NCBI GenBank assembly: GCA_021794835.1
Contig: JAJYQA010000039.1
Span: forward strand, 1-64,000
Source of the DNA: Actinomycetes bacterium
GTDB lineage: Bacteria > Actinomycetota > Aquicultoria > Aquicultorales > Aquicultoraceae
Reading direction: 5' to 3'
Length of the DNA: 64,000 nucleotides
Shown here: piece after piece, positions 1-9,659 of the stretch
Numbering within the stretch: the first letter of the stretch is position 1
Layout: every line of letters starts with the position of its first letter
Made by a program: the position numbers and the translations under genes
Notes under the pieces: model-generated
What the model was told of the DNA's origin: nothing
The model's database searches: none
Seen by the model: only the letters and a program-made list of their open reading frames with translations

Positions 1-27
1 GCAAATAGAATTGATACTATGGTGCAT
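1..27 (-). CDS. Start of a CDS running off the left edge (ATG CAC CAT AGT ATC AAT TCT ATT TGC; MHHSINSIC...)
   Basis: ATG on minus strand preceded by AAGGAGG ribosome-binding site (RC of cctcctt at 36-42); only 9 codons visible. Confidence 0.5.
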
Positions 28-333
28 ATCAAGACCTCCTTATCATGTTTACTGGTTCTAAACGAGATAATGTGAGGTCTTGATCTATTTTGCAAGCCCA
101 CACTTGCCTACTAAGAATTTACAGTACTAATTATTCACGAACATTAAACAACACGACTACCAGTGGCAACGATTGCCGTGTCGATGCTACATTAAAATTT
201 TTTAAAAAATTTTGCCCGCGCTTGATCTATACGCAATATATTGATAGTTACCCTACTGCTTTTTGACATTGCCTAAATGTCGTAAGACATCTATCCTTTA
301 TTATGGATAGATGATAGATAATTCAAAACATGA

Positions 334-1158
334 GTGATGATTATGACGAAGACTTCCAAATTAGTTGTCAACTGGCTAGGCAACCAGGCACCAGAAATTA
401 TTCTGATTTTTATATCAAGTATCATAATATACAAGCTCGTGAGTATTTCCATCCGGCATGCGGTCGAGTTAGTCAGCAAAGACAGGTTTCTCTCTGCAGA
501 ACAGGCAAAGCAGCGGGCAAAGACCTTGGGCTCAGTTCTCGAAGCCCTGGCAAGATTTGCCATATTCTTTATAGCCGCACTTATGATCCTTAGAAAGTTT
601 ACAGACATCAATCCCATACTTGCCGGTGCAGGAATCGCTGGCCTCGCCGTAGGTCTCGGCGCGCAGAGTCTCGTAAAAGATTTTATATCCGGTTTTTTCA
701 TACTGTTTGAAAACCAGTACGGCGTGGGAGACGTTATTCAAATTGGCACAAGCAACGGTACTGTTGAAGACCTAGATTTGCGTACAACTAAACTTAGGGA
801 TTTCCAGGGTAGGTTGCATATTATCCCTAATGGCGAGATCAAGTTAGTGATAAACCAGTCGCGCGGCTGGGCAAGAGCAATAGTGGATATTGGCGTGTCA
901 AATAAGGAAGACCCGGTGCGCGTGATTCAGATTATGGAGGAAGAGCTCGGCAAGATCGCAAAATCCGTTAAGGGGCAGGAGGTGCTTCTTGAGCCGCCCC
1001 AGGTCATTGGTCTTGAGGATTTTAGAGATAACGTGATGGTGTTTAGGGTAATTGCAATGGCCAGGCCGGGGTCCCAAGACAGCATAGCCAAGCAAATAAG
1101 AATCAGCATAAAAACAAGGTTTGAAAGAGAAAATATTGAGATAATAGGTAAACCATAA
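334..1158 (+). CDS. MscS-family mechanosensitive ion channel
   Basis: AGIAGLAVGLGAQSLVKDFISGFFILFENQYGVGDVI and GTVEDLDLRTTKLRD, RLHIIPNGEI motifs of the MscS family. Confidence 0.93.
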   Translation: MMIMTKTSKLVVNWLGNQAPEIILIFISSIIIYKLVSISIRHAVELVSKDRFLSAEQAKQRAKTLGSVLEALARFAIFFIAALMILRKFTDINPILAGAGIAGLAVGLGAQSLVKDFISGFFILFENQYGVGDVIQIGTSNGTVEDLDLRTTKLRDFQGRLHIIPNGEIKLVINQSRGWARAIVDIGVSNKEDPVRVIQIMEEELGKIAKSVKGQEVLLEPPQVIGLEDFRDNVMVFRVIAMARPGSQDSIAKQIRISIKTRFERENIEIIGKP

Positions 1159-1159
1159 G

Positions 1160-1192
1160 ATGGGAGCTTAAAGCCCCCATCTTATGGTTATT
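1160..1192. terminator. Hairpin between convergent genes
   Basis: TAAGATGGGagcttaaagCCCCCATCTTA inverted repeat immediately after mscS stop. Confidence 0.6.
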
Positions 1193-1209
1193 TGTGCATC
1201 AAGTTAAAA

Positions 1210-1404
1210 CTAGAATAAGCCAGCCCAGTGGATTACTGCCAGCACCAAAACTAGAACCAGTAAAATATAGATTATGTTAGCTACCACGGCGCTAAGTGTA
1301 AATACACCAAATAACTGTAATAGAGCCAAAATGACCAGGATGACGAGCACTACATACAAAATGTTCCAAAACGTATTAGAAGCTCTCGTTGCCATTACTT
1401 CCAC
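1210..1404 (-). CDS. Small hydrophobic membrane protein
   Basis: 64 aa, two hydrophobic segments; upstream purine-rich RBS. Confidence 0.6.
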   Translation of the reverse strand: MEVMATRASNTFWNILYVVLVILVILALLQLFGVFTLSAVVANIIYILLVLVLVLAVIHWAGLF

Positions 1405-1487
1405 CCCCTTGTAATTTTATTTACCCAGTTTTTGGAAATTGAAACAGTAGATATGCAGTTGAGAATAGAATCGTTAATGGGATATCC

Positions 1488-2540
1488 TTACCTAGTTTGG
1501 TTGCCGTGGGCCGACCTAGCAACAAGCCTTAAAACAACTATTCCACCGACCAAAAGAGTAAGGTAGTAGGTGAGCAACCGCCAAATCAAAACTATCACAC
1601 CCTTGATGATAGTTGGTACAAGACCGCTTAGAAGAGCAACAAGTGCACCCTCGACTAGACCGCTTCCACCCGGGACCGGGGATGCGGGTGCCACGCTAAA
1701 GAGTAGAAATAACCTAAACACCAGTTGCGCAAAGTTGCTGCGCACGCCAAATCCAAACAAGATGAGGGGTAAAACAGAAAAGATTGCCAACCAGGCAGTT
1801 ACCTCAGATAAAAATGAAGTTAAGATCGCCGGAACATTTGAGTACGAAAACAGATCTTTAAGACTTAAATTTAGGTAATCAATTTCGCTGTTGATTCTAG
1901 TCTTCGCCTTACCGAGCCGGTCCCGACCAAAAATCCTTACTACAAGGCGATTATTAAAAATGCCATCGACCGCGCTCTTGGCTTTCTCGGGTAGCTTAAT
2001 AAAAAACAGTATGATCAGTGACCATACTGTCGCAGCTATAGCAATCCCCAAAATACCAGCCTTAGCTGAGCTGGAAAGCGAGGAGCCAAAAGCAAGAAAT
2101 ATCGCCGCCCCAAGCAAAACGAAAAGCCACGAAGATATTGTCGCCCTGCTGCCGGTCACCGCAGCAGCCTGTCCTGGAGATAGTCTATTCCCGGTCAAAA
2201 TAAAAACCTGCGCCGGGATTAGCCCAGAGCCGAATGGAGTTACGAGACCGAAGAAACTACCGCCAAGGTAAACAAAAAGTGACGAGGCAAATGAAATCGG
2301 CTGCTTTACGACCCTGGTCAGAATATAAAAAGGCAGCGCGCTAAAAACCCAACTCAAAATCATTGCCAGAATAGCAAGAAAAAGAAATGTTATGTCTATT
2401 TTTGCAAGTGCACCCAGGGTTCGCTTATTAAAAGTAAGGGCTATAATCACCGTGATTGCAAGAACACCGAGTAATATTACTATTAACAAACCTCTTTTCG
2501 CCTTACCTAAGTCTATATTTCCCTGCATACCTTGTCCCAA
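1488..2540 (-). CDS. Lysylphosphatidylglycerol synthase TM region / UPF0104 flippase-like membrane protein
   Basis: Multi-TM protein with SVAPASPVPGGSGLVEGALVALL motif typical of the family. Confidence 0.85.
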   Translation of the reverse strand: MGQGMQGNIDLGKAKRGLLIVILLGVLAITVIIALTFNKRTLGALAKIDITFLFLAILAMILSWVFSALPFYILTRVVKQPISFASSLFVYLGGSFFGLVTPFGSGLIPAQVFILTGNRLSPGQAAAVTGSRATISSWLFVLLGAAIFLAFGSSLSSSAKAGILGIAIAATVWSLIILFFIKLPEKAKSAVDGIFNNRLVVRIFGRDRLGKAKTRINSEIDYLNLSLKDLFSYSNVPAILTSFLSEVTAWLAIFSVLPLILFGFGVRSNFAQLVFRLFLLFSVAPASPVPGGSGLVEGALVALLSGLVPTIIKGVIVLIWRLLTYYLTLLVGGIVVLRLVARSAHGNQTR

Positions 2541-2689
2541 CTTAATTTCAAAGTTAAGCTTGCACTATAACCTAACTTTAGGCAATCCAGGTTATAAGTA
2601 TAGTTGAAAATTATTATTCGGGGAACAGATATTATTACGAAGAGCAAGTTGAAGATAATTTGGCATTCGAAATTTAGAGGTTTTTGTAT

Positions 2690-3148
2690 TTATCCTACAT
2701 CCATAAGCTCGTCAGTACCGAAGTCCTCAAGCAATCCACGAAACTCCTCTTTATGTTGCATCGCTTCCTTTAGAATAACCTCGGCAAGCGACCTTAACTG
2801 GGGATCCCAGATTTCTTCAAGGTGCAGCTCATACTCGTTTACTATTTGGGACTCAAGTTCATAATCAGCGCGCATCATGTGCTCAAATACTTCGGGTGCG
2901 GCGATATCATAATGGTCAGTAATGGCAATACCTCCACTGTCTTTAATTGCAGTTACAAGCCACTCGACGTGTTGGTTCTCTTCGTTTATGATGCCGGCTA
3001 TTACGTCCTGGGCGGGCTCATGGTCTATCCTCGTAAGATGCTGCTCATATTGGAGCTTCGCCGTTCTAGCTAAACGCAGAAACTGGTTAAGTACGTCAAA
3101 AAGATGTTGGCGAGATGACATAGAAACCTCCGGTTTTAACTGCAACAC
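2690..3148 (-). CDS. Ferritin-like domain protein (start possibly internal MSSRQH at 3121)
   Basis: Helical protein with EENQHVEW and EAMQHKEEF di-iron type ExxH motifs. Confidence 0.7.
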   Translation of the reverse strand: MLQLKPEVSMSSRQHLFDVLNQFLRLARTAKLQYEQHLTRIDHEPAQDVIAGIINEENQHVEWLVTAIKDSGGIAITDHYDIAAPEVFEHMMRADYELESQIVNEYELHLEEIWDPQLRSLAEVILKEAMQHKEEFRGLLEDFGTDELMDVG

Positions 3149-3220
3149 TTAATTTAATTTATTTCCAAAAATAAGTAATTGAAGCAGAGCATTTGCAGTC
3201 TCTTACATTACAGATAGGAT

Positions 3221-4939
3221 TTATAACGCTTCTGAATCCATGGTTACTTTAAGAACCGCCTCAAGAGAAGTTTTCCCAGCGATAACCTTGTTGATTCCCG
3301 CCTCGCGGAGGGTCCTGAAACCATGTTTAAGGGCGGCTTCTCTCATATGGGCTGCAGTTGCTTTGGATACGATAAGCTCCTTTAGCTCGTCGTTTATCTC
3401 CATAACTTCAAATATCGCCTCACGCCCTTTATATCCGGTTCCCTTGCAATCTGAACATCCGAACGCCCGGTAAAACACCATACCGTCCCGGGCTGGAATA
3501 CCCAACTGCTCCAGCAACTCCGGCGCCGGCTCATAAGCCTCCTTGCACCTCTGGCAAAGCAGGCGCACCAGCCGCTGTGAGACAATCCCAAGTATTGACG
3601 AGGAGACCAAAAACGGCTCGATTCCCATCTCAATAAATCTTGCTGCAGTTGCCGAGGCATCATTGGTATGGATGGTTGAGAAGACAAGATGACCCGATAG
3701 GGCGGCATGAATTGCCATCTCAGCGGTCTCCCGGTCTCTTATCTCTCCAATCATGATTATGTCTGGATCTTGACGGACAATTGACCTTAAGCCACTTGCA
3801 AACGTAACCCCTGCTTTAGGGTTAACCTGAACCTGGTTGGCCAGCCTTAGTCTGTACTCAATCGGGTCCTCAATTGTAACGACATTCTTTTCAACCGAAA
3901 TTACATTATTTAAGGCGGCATAAAGGGTTGTTGTTTTACCGCTTCCGGTTGGTCCGGATACTAGTATCATCCCGTAGGGTCGATTGATCATACGTCTAAA
4001 CTTCTGTAAATCCTGCTCGTCAAAACCCAGGCTTTCGGGGCCAACAAGAGCAGCGTTCTTCTCAAGTATTCGCAAAACGACCTTTTCACCAAAGATCGTG
4101 GGGAGCGTAGAAATACGTAGGTCCACCCTCTTATATCCGTTACCACCAATAGTAACTGAAAAACGGCCGTCCTGCGGCGCCCTCCTCTCAGCTATATCAA
4201 GATCAGCCATTACTTTAAGCCTAGACACGACACCGGCATGCAGGTTTTTGGGCACAGTTATTACTTGATGCAGGATTCCATCAACACGGTTTCTAACTTC
4301 CAGGCGATCTTCGTCGGGCTCGATATGAACATCGCTTGCCCTATCGCGGATAGCCTGGCTAATTATCATATTTACCAGTTTAACAACCGAGTTATCAGAG
4401 AGGTCGATATTGCTAACCGTATAGTTACCTCTCCCGGAGCCATTTCTTGCCAGAGATTGTACAACTTCTTCGCGGCTCCCTATCCTGTTTGCCGATTCCT
4501 GTATCCAATAATATTTATCGATAGCCTTGAGCACGCTTCTTTCCGTGCTAACTACTGGACTTACCCCATATCCGCTTATCCCAGCTATATCATCGATTGC
4601 AAATATATCCAGGGGATCAGACATGGCAAGGATTAATGTTTTTCCATTCTTGGAGACCGGGATGGCTTTATGTCTCCTGGCCAATGATTCTGGGATCAGT
4701 GAAATTGCTTCTTTATCTAGAATGGCTGTATCCAAATCGACATGGGGGATATTAAGCTGCTTGCCAAGAAACTCGATCATCGTCTCTTCGCTTACGAAAC
4801 CAAGCTCTTTTAAGACCTGGCCCAGCCTTCCGCCAATCTTTTTCTGCTCGGAAAGTGCTTTATCCAGCTGCTCTTTTGTTATAACGCCAAACGCTACAAG
4901 CAATTCCCCAAGCGGGATTTTGCTAACTGAGTGCCGCAT
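3221..4939 (-). CDS. GspE/PulE/PilB-type secretion or pilus assembly ATPase
   Basis: N-terminal T2SSE_N domain, Walker A GPTGSGKTTTLYAAL, GEIRDRETAEMAIHAALSGHLVFSTIHTNDA, zinc-binding CQRCKEAY...CSDCKGTGYKGR. Confidence 0.96.
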   Translation of the reverse strand: MRHSVSKIPLGELLVAFGVITKEQLDKALSEQKKIGGRLGQVLKELGFVSEETMIEFLGKQLNIPHVDLDTAILDKEAISLIPESLARRHKAIPVSKNGKTLILAMSDPLDIFAIDDIAGISGYGVSPVVSTERSVLKAIDKYYWIQESANRIGSREEVVQSLARNGSGRGNYTVSNIDLSDNSVVKLVNMIISQAIRDRASDVHIEPDEDRLEVRNRVDGILHQVITVPKNLHAGVVSRLKVMADLDIAERRAPQDGRFSVTIGGNGYKRVDLRISTLPTIFGEKVVLRILEKNAALVGPESLGFDEQDLQKFRRMINRPYGMILVSGPTGSGKTTTLYAALNNVISVEKNVVTIEDPIEYRLRLANQVQVNPKAGVTFASGLRSIVRQDPDIIMIGEIRDRETAEMAIHAALSGHLVFSTIHTNDASATAARFIEMGIEPFLVSSSILGIVSQRLVRLLCQRCKEAYEPAPELLEQLGIPARDGMVFYRAFGCSDCKGTGYKGREAIFEVMEINDELKELIVSKATAAHMREAALKHGFRTLREAGINKVIAGKTSLEAVLKVTMDSEAL

Positions 4940-5197
4940 GTCTGCCTCACATATGCAAAGTTTTAGAGTTTTTAATAAAATTCTAACTAAATAATCGGCA
5001 ACCTCTCTGCTAATCTTAAACGTATAATATTAACTCGTATGTATTTGTTATATAAGTGAGGCATTTAAGGTAGATTAAGCTCTAAAGTGAGTTTTAATCG
5101 GACCTATTGGGAAAAAATAATAAAGAAGGTCAAACCTTTAAACTTACACTTGTTTAGAAATGTTGGTCGGAAAAACATAAATATTTAAGTATAATTT

Positions 5198-7078
5198 ATG
5201 CGATATTATGCACGTATTAAGCACTTAAGTATAAGAACCAAACTTTTTGTTATTTACATATTGATTGCCATGCCACTTATTGCCCTGCTTGCTAACGCAC
5301 TTTATGACCAGTACCAAACGCGCCTGGATGAAACTATAATTGTAAGAGCTGACGTAGCCAGGTTAACCGCCTCGAATTTTATCCTGTTTGTAGATCAGAT
5401 CATAAGTACCGAGATTATTGCCGGAGATACTATTGTAGACGAGCACTTAAGCACAACTGCCACCACCCGCCTTCTTGCCAGAGTCGCTAAAAGTCGTCCT
5501 ACAGGAATTATTAAGGCTCATGCTTCACCTTTTTCGGATGTTGTGTTCATGGATAAAAACGGGGTTGTTGTTGCGGCATCGATACCAAAGGTAATCGGCC
5601 AGAATAGGGCCAATATCTCTGCAATTAAAGCAATTATAAATGGGAAAGTATCTGCTATCGGCAACCTACAAATCAATTCCGATGGCCAACTAGGCTTTCT
5701 CCTTACTACAGGAATAAGAAGTGGTAATACGCTTATAGGAATTGTCAGTGCGTCGATTAAGGCAAATAGCCTTGCCAGCATTATGGGCGCCGCAGTAAGT
5801 CAAGGCAGCGTGAACATTGTCGACTCCAGTGGACACTTAATTTTTCTAAGCCAAACGGCTTCAATCCCCCTTGCTAAGAGAAACTGGAGTAGCGAGCCTT
5901 TTGTTAAAGCAGCCCTGTCCGGAAAAATCTATACATCGACCGGTCTAATGTTTCCGATAGACAGAAGCTACCGGATAGGTGCCGAAATTCCTATCCGGGA
6001 GATCGGGTGGGCAGCGGGTTCTTTTGTACCGGTTGAATCCGTTTTAGGCTCTATAAGGCAAGATACAATTTTAAGCGCGCTTTTTGTGCTAGTGGTGCTT
6101 GCAATCTCGCTATTTCTGGCCTACTTGCTAGGAAATCTCATCGCTAAAAGTCTTATTACCCTTAAGAACCGTATGCAGGCCGCACCGCAAACCGGCTTTA
6201 CCGAGCACATCTACTTACAAACTGGGGACGAGATTGAAGATCTCGCCAATAGCTTCAACCAGATGCAGGACGAAATTATTGCTGCCCAGGCTAAGCAGAG
6301 AAAACTGCAGGAGGAATTGCGAGACAGAAACAAGGAACTCTCCAAGCTTTACGAGAGGCAGAAAAGTATCGCCTCCGTCCTTCAAGAGAGCCTTTTGCCC
6401 AAGATAGCCCAAAAAATCAATAATCTTGAGATCGGCTTAAAATTCGAATCCGCGACCGAAGCCGCCCTTGTGGGCGGAGACTTCTTTGACTTCATCGAAC
6501 TGTCGGATAGAAAATTTGGAATAGTAATCGGCGATGTCTCCGGCAAAGGGATAGGGGCGGCAACGCTCGCAACGACTATTAGAAACACTATAAGGGCATT
6601 TGCCTACGGCGAGCCTTCCCCGGCCACCGTTATCAGAAAGGTGAACGAGATAGCCATCCTTGAGACCCCGCCGTCAATCTTCGTAACGCTCTTCTGCGGA
6701 GTGTTTGATACCGAAACCTATGAACTAACCTATACAAACGCCGCCCACTGGCCGCCGGTCGTATATAATCCTTCCAACCAAACCTTCAATACACTTGAGG
6801 TAGGTGGCCTACCGCTTGCAATGTTCCCGGAGGCTGACTATATAGACTACTTAATGAAACTTGTCCCTGGGTTAGTGCTTGCCCTCTATACCGATGGAGT
6901 CGTCGAATCAAGAACGGCTGATAAACTATTTGGGATGTCCGGCCTTGAGGAATCCATAAAGAAGTATGCCTTACTCCCAACCAGCGAGCTTGCGGAAAAC
7001 ACCATCAGGGACGCGAAGGCATTTGGCGGCGGTAAGCTCTTAGATGATGCCGCAGTGCTGGCTATAAAGATAATCTAG
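5198..7078 (+). CDS. Cache-HAMP-PP2C (SpoIIE/RsbU-type) serine phosphatase
   Basis: Two TM helices flanking an extracellular sensor, HAMP (LKNRMQ...TGDEIEDLANSFNQM), PP2C motifs GGDFFDFIELSD..GIVIGDVSGKGIGAA. Confidence 0.93.
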   Translation: MRYYARIKHLSIRTKLFVIYILIAMPLIALLANALYDQYQTRLDETIIVRADVARLTASNFILFVDQIISTEIIAGDTIVDEHLSTTATTRLLARVAKSRPTGIIKAHASPFSDVVFMDKNGVVVAASIPKVIGQNRANISAIKAIINGKVSAIGNLQINSDGQLGFLLTTGIRSGNTLIGIVSASIKANSLASIMGAAVSQGSVNIVDSSGHLIFLSQTASIPLAKRNWSSEPFVKAALSGKIYTSTGLMFPIDRSYRIGAEIPIREIGWAAGSFVPVESVLGSIRQDTILSALFVLVVLAISLFLAYLLGNLIAKSLITLKNRMQAAPQTGFTEHIYLQTGDEIEDLANSFNQMQDEIIAAQAKQRKLQEELRDRNKELSKLYERQKSIASVLQESLLPKIAQKINNLEIGLKFESATEAALVGGDFFDFIELSDRKFGIVIGDVSGKGIGAATLATTIRNTIRAFAYGEPSPATVIRKVNEIAILETPPSIFVTLFCGVFDTETYELTYTNAAHWPPVVYNPSNQTFNTLEVGGLPLAMFPEADYIDYLMKLVPGLVLALYTDGVVESRTADKLFGMSGLEESIKKYALLPTSELAENTIRDAKAFGGGKLLDDAAVLAIKII

Positions 7079-7270
7079 TAGGGAATTTCGAGTTTTTAAA
7101 TGGCGAATTACGAATTAATCGAGGGTCTAGAAAGAGAGCTCCCGGGTTCTGGGTTCTAGGCTAGCGTTACTTGCTTTCACTGTTATAATTAGTTAGAAAA
7201 ACTAACTAATTATTATTAGCTTTTCTAACTAATAGGCGATCTTTTGATCAGATGGCAGAGGTTTAATCTG

Positions 7271-7657
7271 CTACTGTAAGTGCTGAGGGATACTTACTAC
7301 AACAGCGTTTGGCCAGAAAAATAAGACCGCCCTTAGAATAAGCGCGGTCTGGTTATGCAAGAAGTACTTCCACCAGTGAGAAACAACAAATTCCGGAATT
7401 ATGACGGTCATAATATCATCCGTCATCTCGGCATTTATCTGCCGTAATCTTCCAACTATGGGGCCGACTACGTCGCGGTAAGGAGACTTTAGTGTCTCAA
7501 GCGGTACACCAAGTTTTAGTTGTTCCCATTGCTTTTCCGCCCTTTTAGTTTCCTCATCATCGACGTTGACGTGAATTGCGCGTATAACCGTTGGACTAAA
7601 TTTTCGGTTCTGCCATCTTGGCTGGATGGCATAAAAAGCCCCTCCTGTGAGAATAAA
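7271..7657 (-). pseudogene. C-terminal remnant of a KimA/YdaO-like APC-family permease
   Basis: Open frame without start: ...SPTVIRAIHVNVDDEETKRAEKQWEQLKLGVPLETLKSPYRDVVGPIVGRLRQINAEMTDDIMTVIIPEFVVSHWWKYFLHNQTALILRAVLFFWPNAVVVSIPQHLQ*, matches the known C-terminal region of such permeases; not in ORF track. Confidence 0.75.
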
Positions 7658-7667
7658 CTAACCAAGG

Positions 7668-7741
7668 TAGCGCGTACGGGGGTCGAACCCGTGATCTCCG
7701 CCTTGAGAGGGCGGTGTCCTAGGCCACTAGACGAACGCGCC
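7668..7741 (-). tRNA. tRNA-Glu (anticodon CTC)
   Basis: GGCGCGTTCGTCTAGTGGCCTAGGACACCGCCCTCTCAAGGCGGAGATCACGGGTTCGAACCCCCGTACGCGCTA folds as cloverleaf; loop CTCTCAA. Confidence 0.95.
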
Positions 7742-8067
7742 GTGAATATACTGGCAGCTTCGCGCTGCCTGTAATATTATACTTTAAGCCGTCGCGTCGT
7801 GACAAGTCCTCGTCACCCTTACTCACCACGCTAAAAATTTTTAGGTAAATCTAATATTTACGCTTACTCTATCAATGTATTTTATTACCAATTTCTGCCA
7901 TCAGCCTTTCTACCAGCTAATATAGTTATCTTACCCTCAACTTTAGCTTTATTAAAAACCCTAAACTTTGTCTTGATACTTTATATATTATCTCCGTCTA
8001 GCCATGGCGGCTCGCTCGGTATAGAATAAAACGATGCGTTCTTCTTAATATAATAAAGGAGGTCTCT

Positions 8068-8592
8068 TTGATGATATGGAGATGTGAAAACTGCGGGATG
8101 CTAACGATTGGGCCTAACATACCCAAGGAGTGTGAGATATGCAAAAGTCGCTCAAATAAGTTCACTAAGGTTGAGCAGCTTGAAGATGTAAAGGGCACAG
8201 AAACAGAAAAGAACCTAAAGAAGGCTTTTGCAGGCGAATCGCAGGCGAATCGCAGGTACATACTGTTCTCGCAGATGGCAAGGCTTGAGGGAAACCCCTT
8301 TGCTGAAAACCTATTTCTAAAGCTCTCTTACGAAGAAACCTGGCACGGACTTTCCCATTTACTGTATTTGCTCGGCGGGTTTAAGCTGGCTGAAGAAAAC
8401 ATAGTCGAATCAATTAAGGGAGAGACATACGAGGCACGAAAGATGTACAAAGAATTTGCCGACAAGGCTAAGGAAGAAGGTCTTGATTATATAGCCCGCT
8501 TCTTCGACTCGCTGTCGCAGATCGAGCGATTCCATGCAGATATGCTCGAAGAGCTACTCGCCGAGATGAAAAAGGGTGCGGTGCCGCAATAG
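8068..8592 (+). CDS. Rubrerythrin with N-terminal rubredoxin-like domain (reverse domain order)
   Basis: CENCG...CEIC zinc/iron knuckle at N-terminus followed by AFAGESQANRRY and SYEETWH/IERFHADM ferritin-like motifs. Confidence 0.92.
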   Translation: MMIWRCENCGMLTIGPNIPKECEICKSRSNKFTKVEQLEDVKGTETEKNLKKAFAGESQANRRYILFSQMARLEGNPFAENLFLKLSYEETWHGLSHLLYLLGGFKLAEENIVESIKGETYEARKMYKEFADKAKEEGLDYIARFFDSLSQIERFHADMLEELLAEMKKGAVPQ

Positions 8593-8602
8593 CAGGAGTA
8601 GA

Positions 8603-9244
8603 TTATCGGTCAGATGAGCTAATTCTAGTACTAACATCTCCGGTAAACTCAACGTAAAGTTTAATAAATTGCTTCCTGGCCCTAAAGATCATAGAGCGGA
8701 TGCTCGCGACCGTGGCGTCCATTGCATATGCAATGTCTTTATAGCTTAGCTCATCAACGTATTTCATGAGTAGCACCTGGCAGTAATGTGGTGGAAGGCT
8801 CTGTAATATTTTATCAATTACCGCTATACTCTCTTTAGTATTAATTATATCTTCTGGACTTGCTTGCGGGAAATTTATAAATTTCCCGTGGACATTCTTT
8901 GCATCAAAATCGACGCACGGCTCGATCTGGATTGCCTTTCGTCTTCTTAGCTCATCCAGACAAAAATTTATAGTTACCCTACGAAGCCAGGCTAAAAGTT
9001 GGATTTCCGAGCTAACCATGCTTACGTTTTTGTAGGCTCGCATGAAGACCTCTTGGGTAGCATCCTCCGCCAAGTCGCGTCTCCTTAACATTTGGTACGC
9101 AATCTTCAAGATATGTCCGTAGTACTTTTTAAAGATGTCCTGAAAATCAAGAGATTGCTGAGAGATAGTATCTGTTCTTACTAATGATACGGGATAGCTT
9201 ATCTGTTTACTTTTTACCGTTGCTCGTAAGGTTTGTAAATTCAC
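8603..9244 (-). CDS. ECF-type RNA polymerase sigma factor (sigma-70 family)
   Basis: Region 2 ILKIAYQMLRRRDLAEDATQEVFMRAYKN; region 4 LPPHYCQVLLMKYVDELSYKDIAYAMDATVASIRSMIFRARKQF. Confidence 0.92.
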   Translation of the reverse strand: MNLQTLRATVKSKQISYPVSLVRTDTISQQSLDFQDIFKKYYGHILKIAYQMLRRRDLAEDATQEVFMRAYKNVSMVSSEIQLLAWLRRVTINFCLDELRRRKAIQIEPCVDFDAKNVHGKFINFPQASPEDIINTKESIAVIDKILQSLPPHYCQVLLMKYVDELSYKDIAYAMDATVASIRSMIFRARKQFIKLYVEFTGDVSTRISSSDR

Positions 9245-9628
9245 TCTTGCCTCGAACTCTAATAGACCGCAAAATGCACGGTGACACGCGGTTGGGACAC
9301 TAATAAAGAGTTAATTAAGGCCAGCAAGATACAAATCGGTAAAGAGCTGGTTGTTAACTTAGTTAAGTTAATGTTACCTTTTTCACAAGTAGTTGTAAAG
9401 ACAAAATTTGTACTATAAGTTACGTTACTAGTATGGCAACAAAAATAGGATATACAGTCTCAAACCTCCATGTTCTCTTGCGATACCTTATTTTATTGCC
9501 ATACTTTTTTATAAAAGAGTAATAATTTTTATAAAGAGGTGCAGAAAATAGGAGTTGTTGCCGATAACTTATAACAAGCTGTAAAGCCGAAACGGCTGGT
9601 CTCAGGCCGTTCCCATAAACCGCCGTGA

Positions 9629-9659
9629 ACCCTGAAGGGTTTGCGGCTTTTTTATGGGC
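9629..9659 (+). terminator. Intrinsic terminator-like hairpin inside a larger structured intergenic element
   Basis: CCGCcgtgAACCCTgaAGGGTTtGCGG followed by cTTTTTTAT; flanked by CCCATAAA/TTTATGGG outer arms. Confidence 0.6.

Noticed and set aside
291-741. ORFs 291..701(-), 330..593(+), 532..741(-)
   Set aside because: They overlap the well-supported mscS gene in other frames with no family resemblance.
7520-7774. 84-aa plus-strand ORF (..GVEPVISALRGRCPRPLDERA..)
   Set aside because: It is the antisense of tRNA-Glu and the permease relic; a common spurious ORF type over tRNAs.
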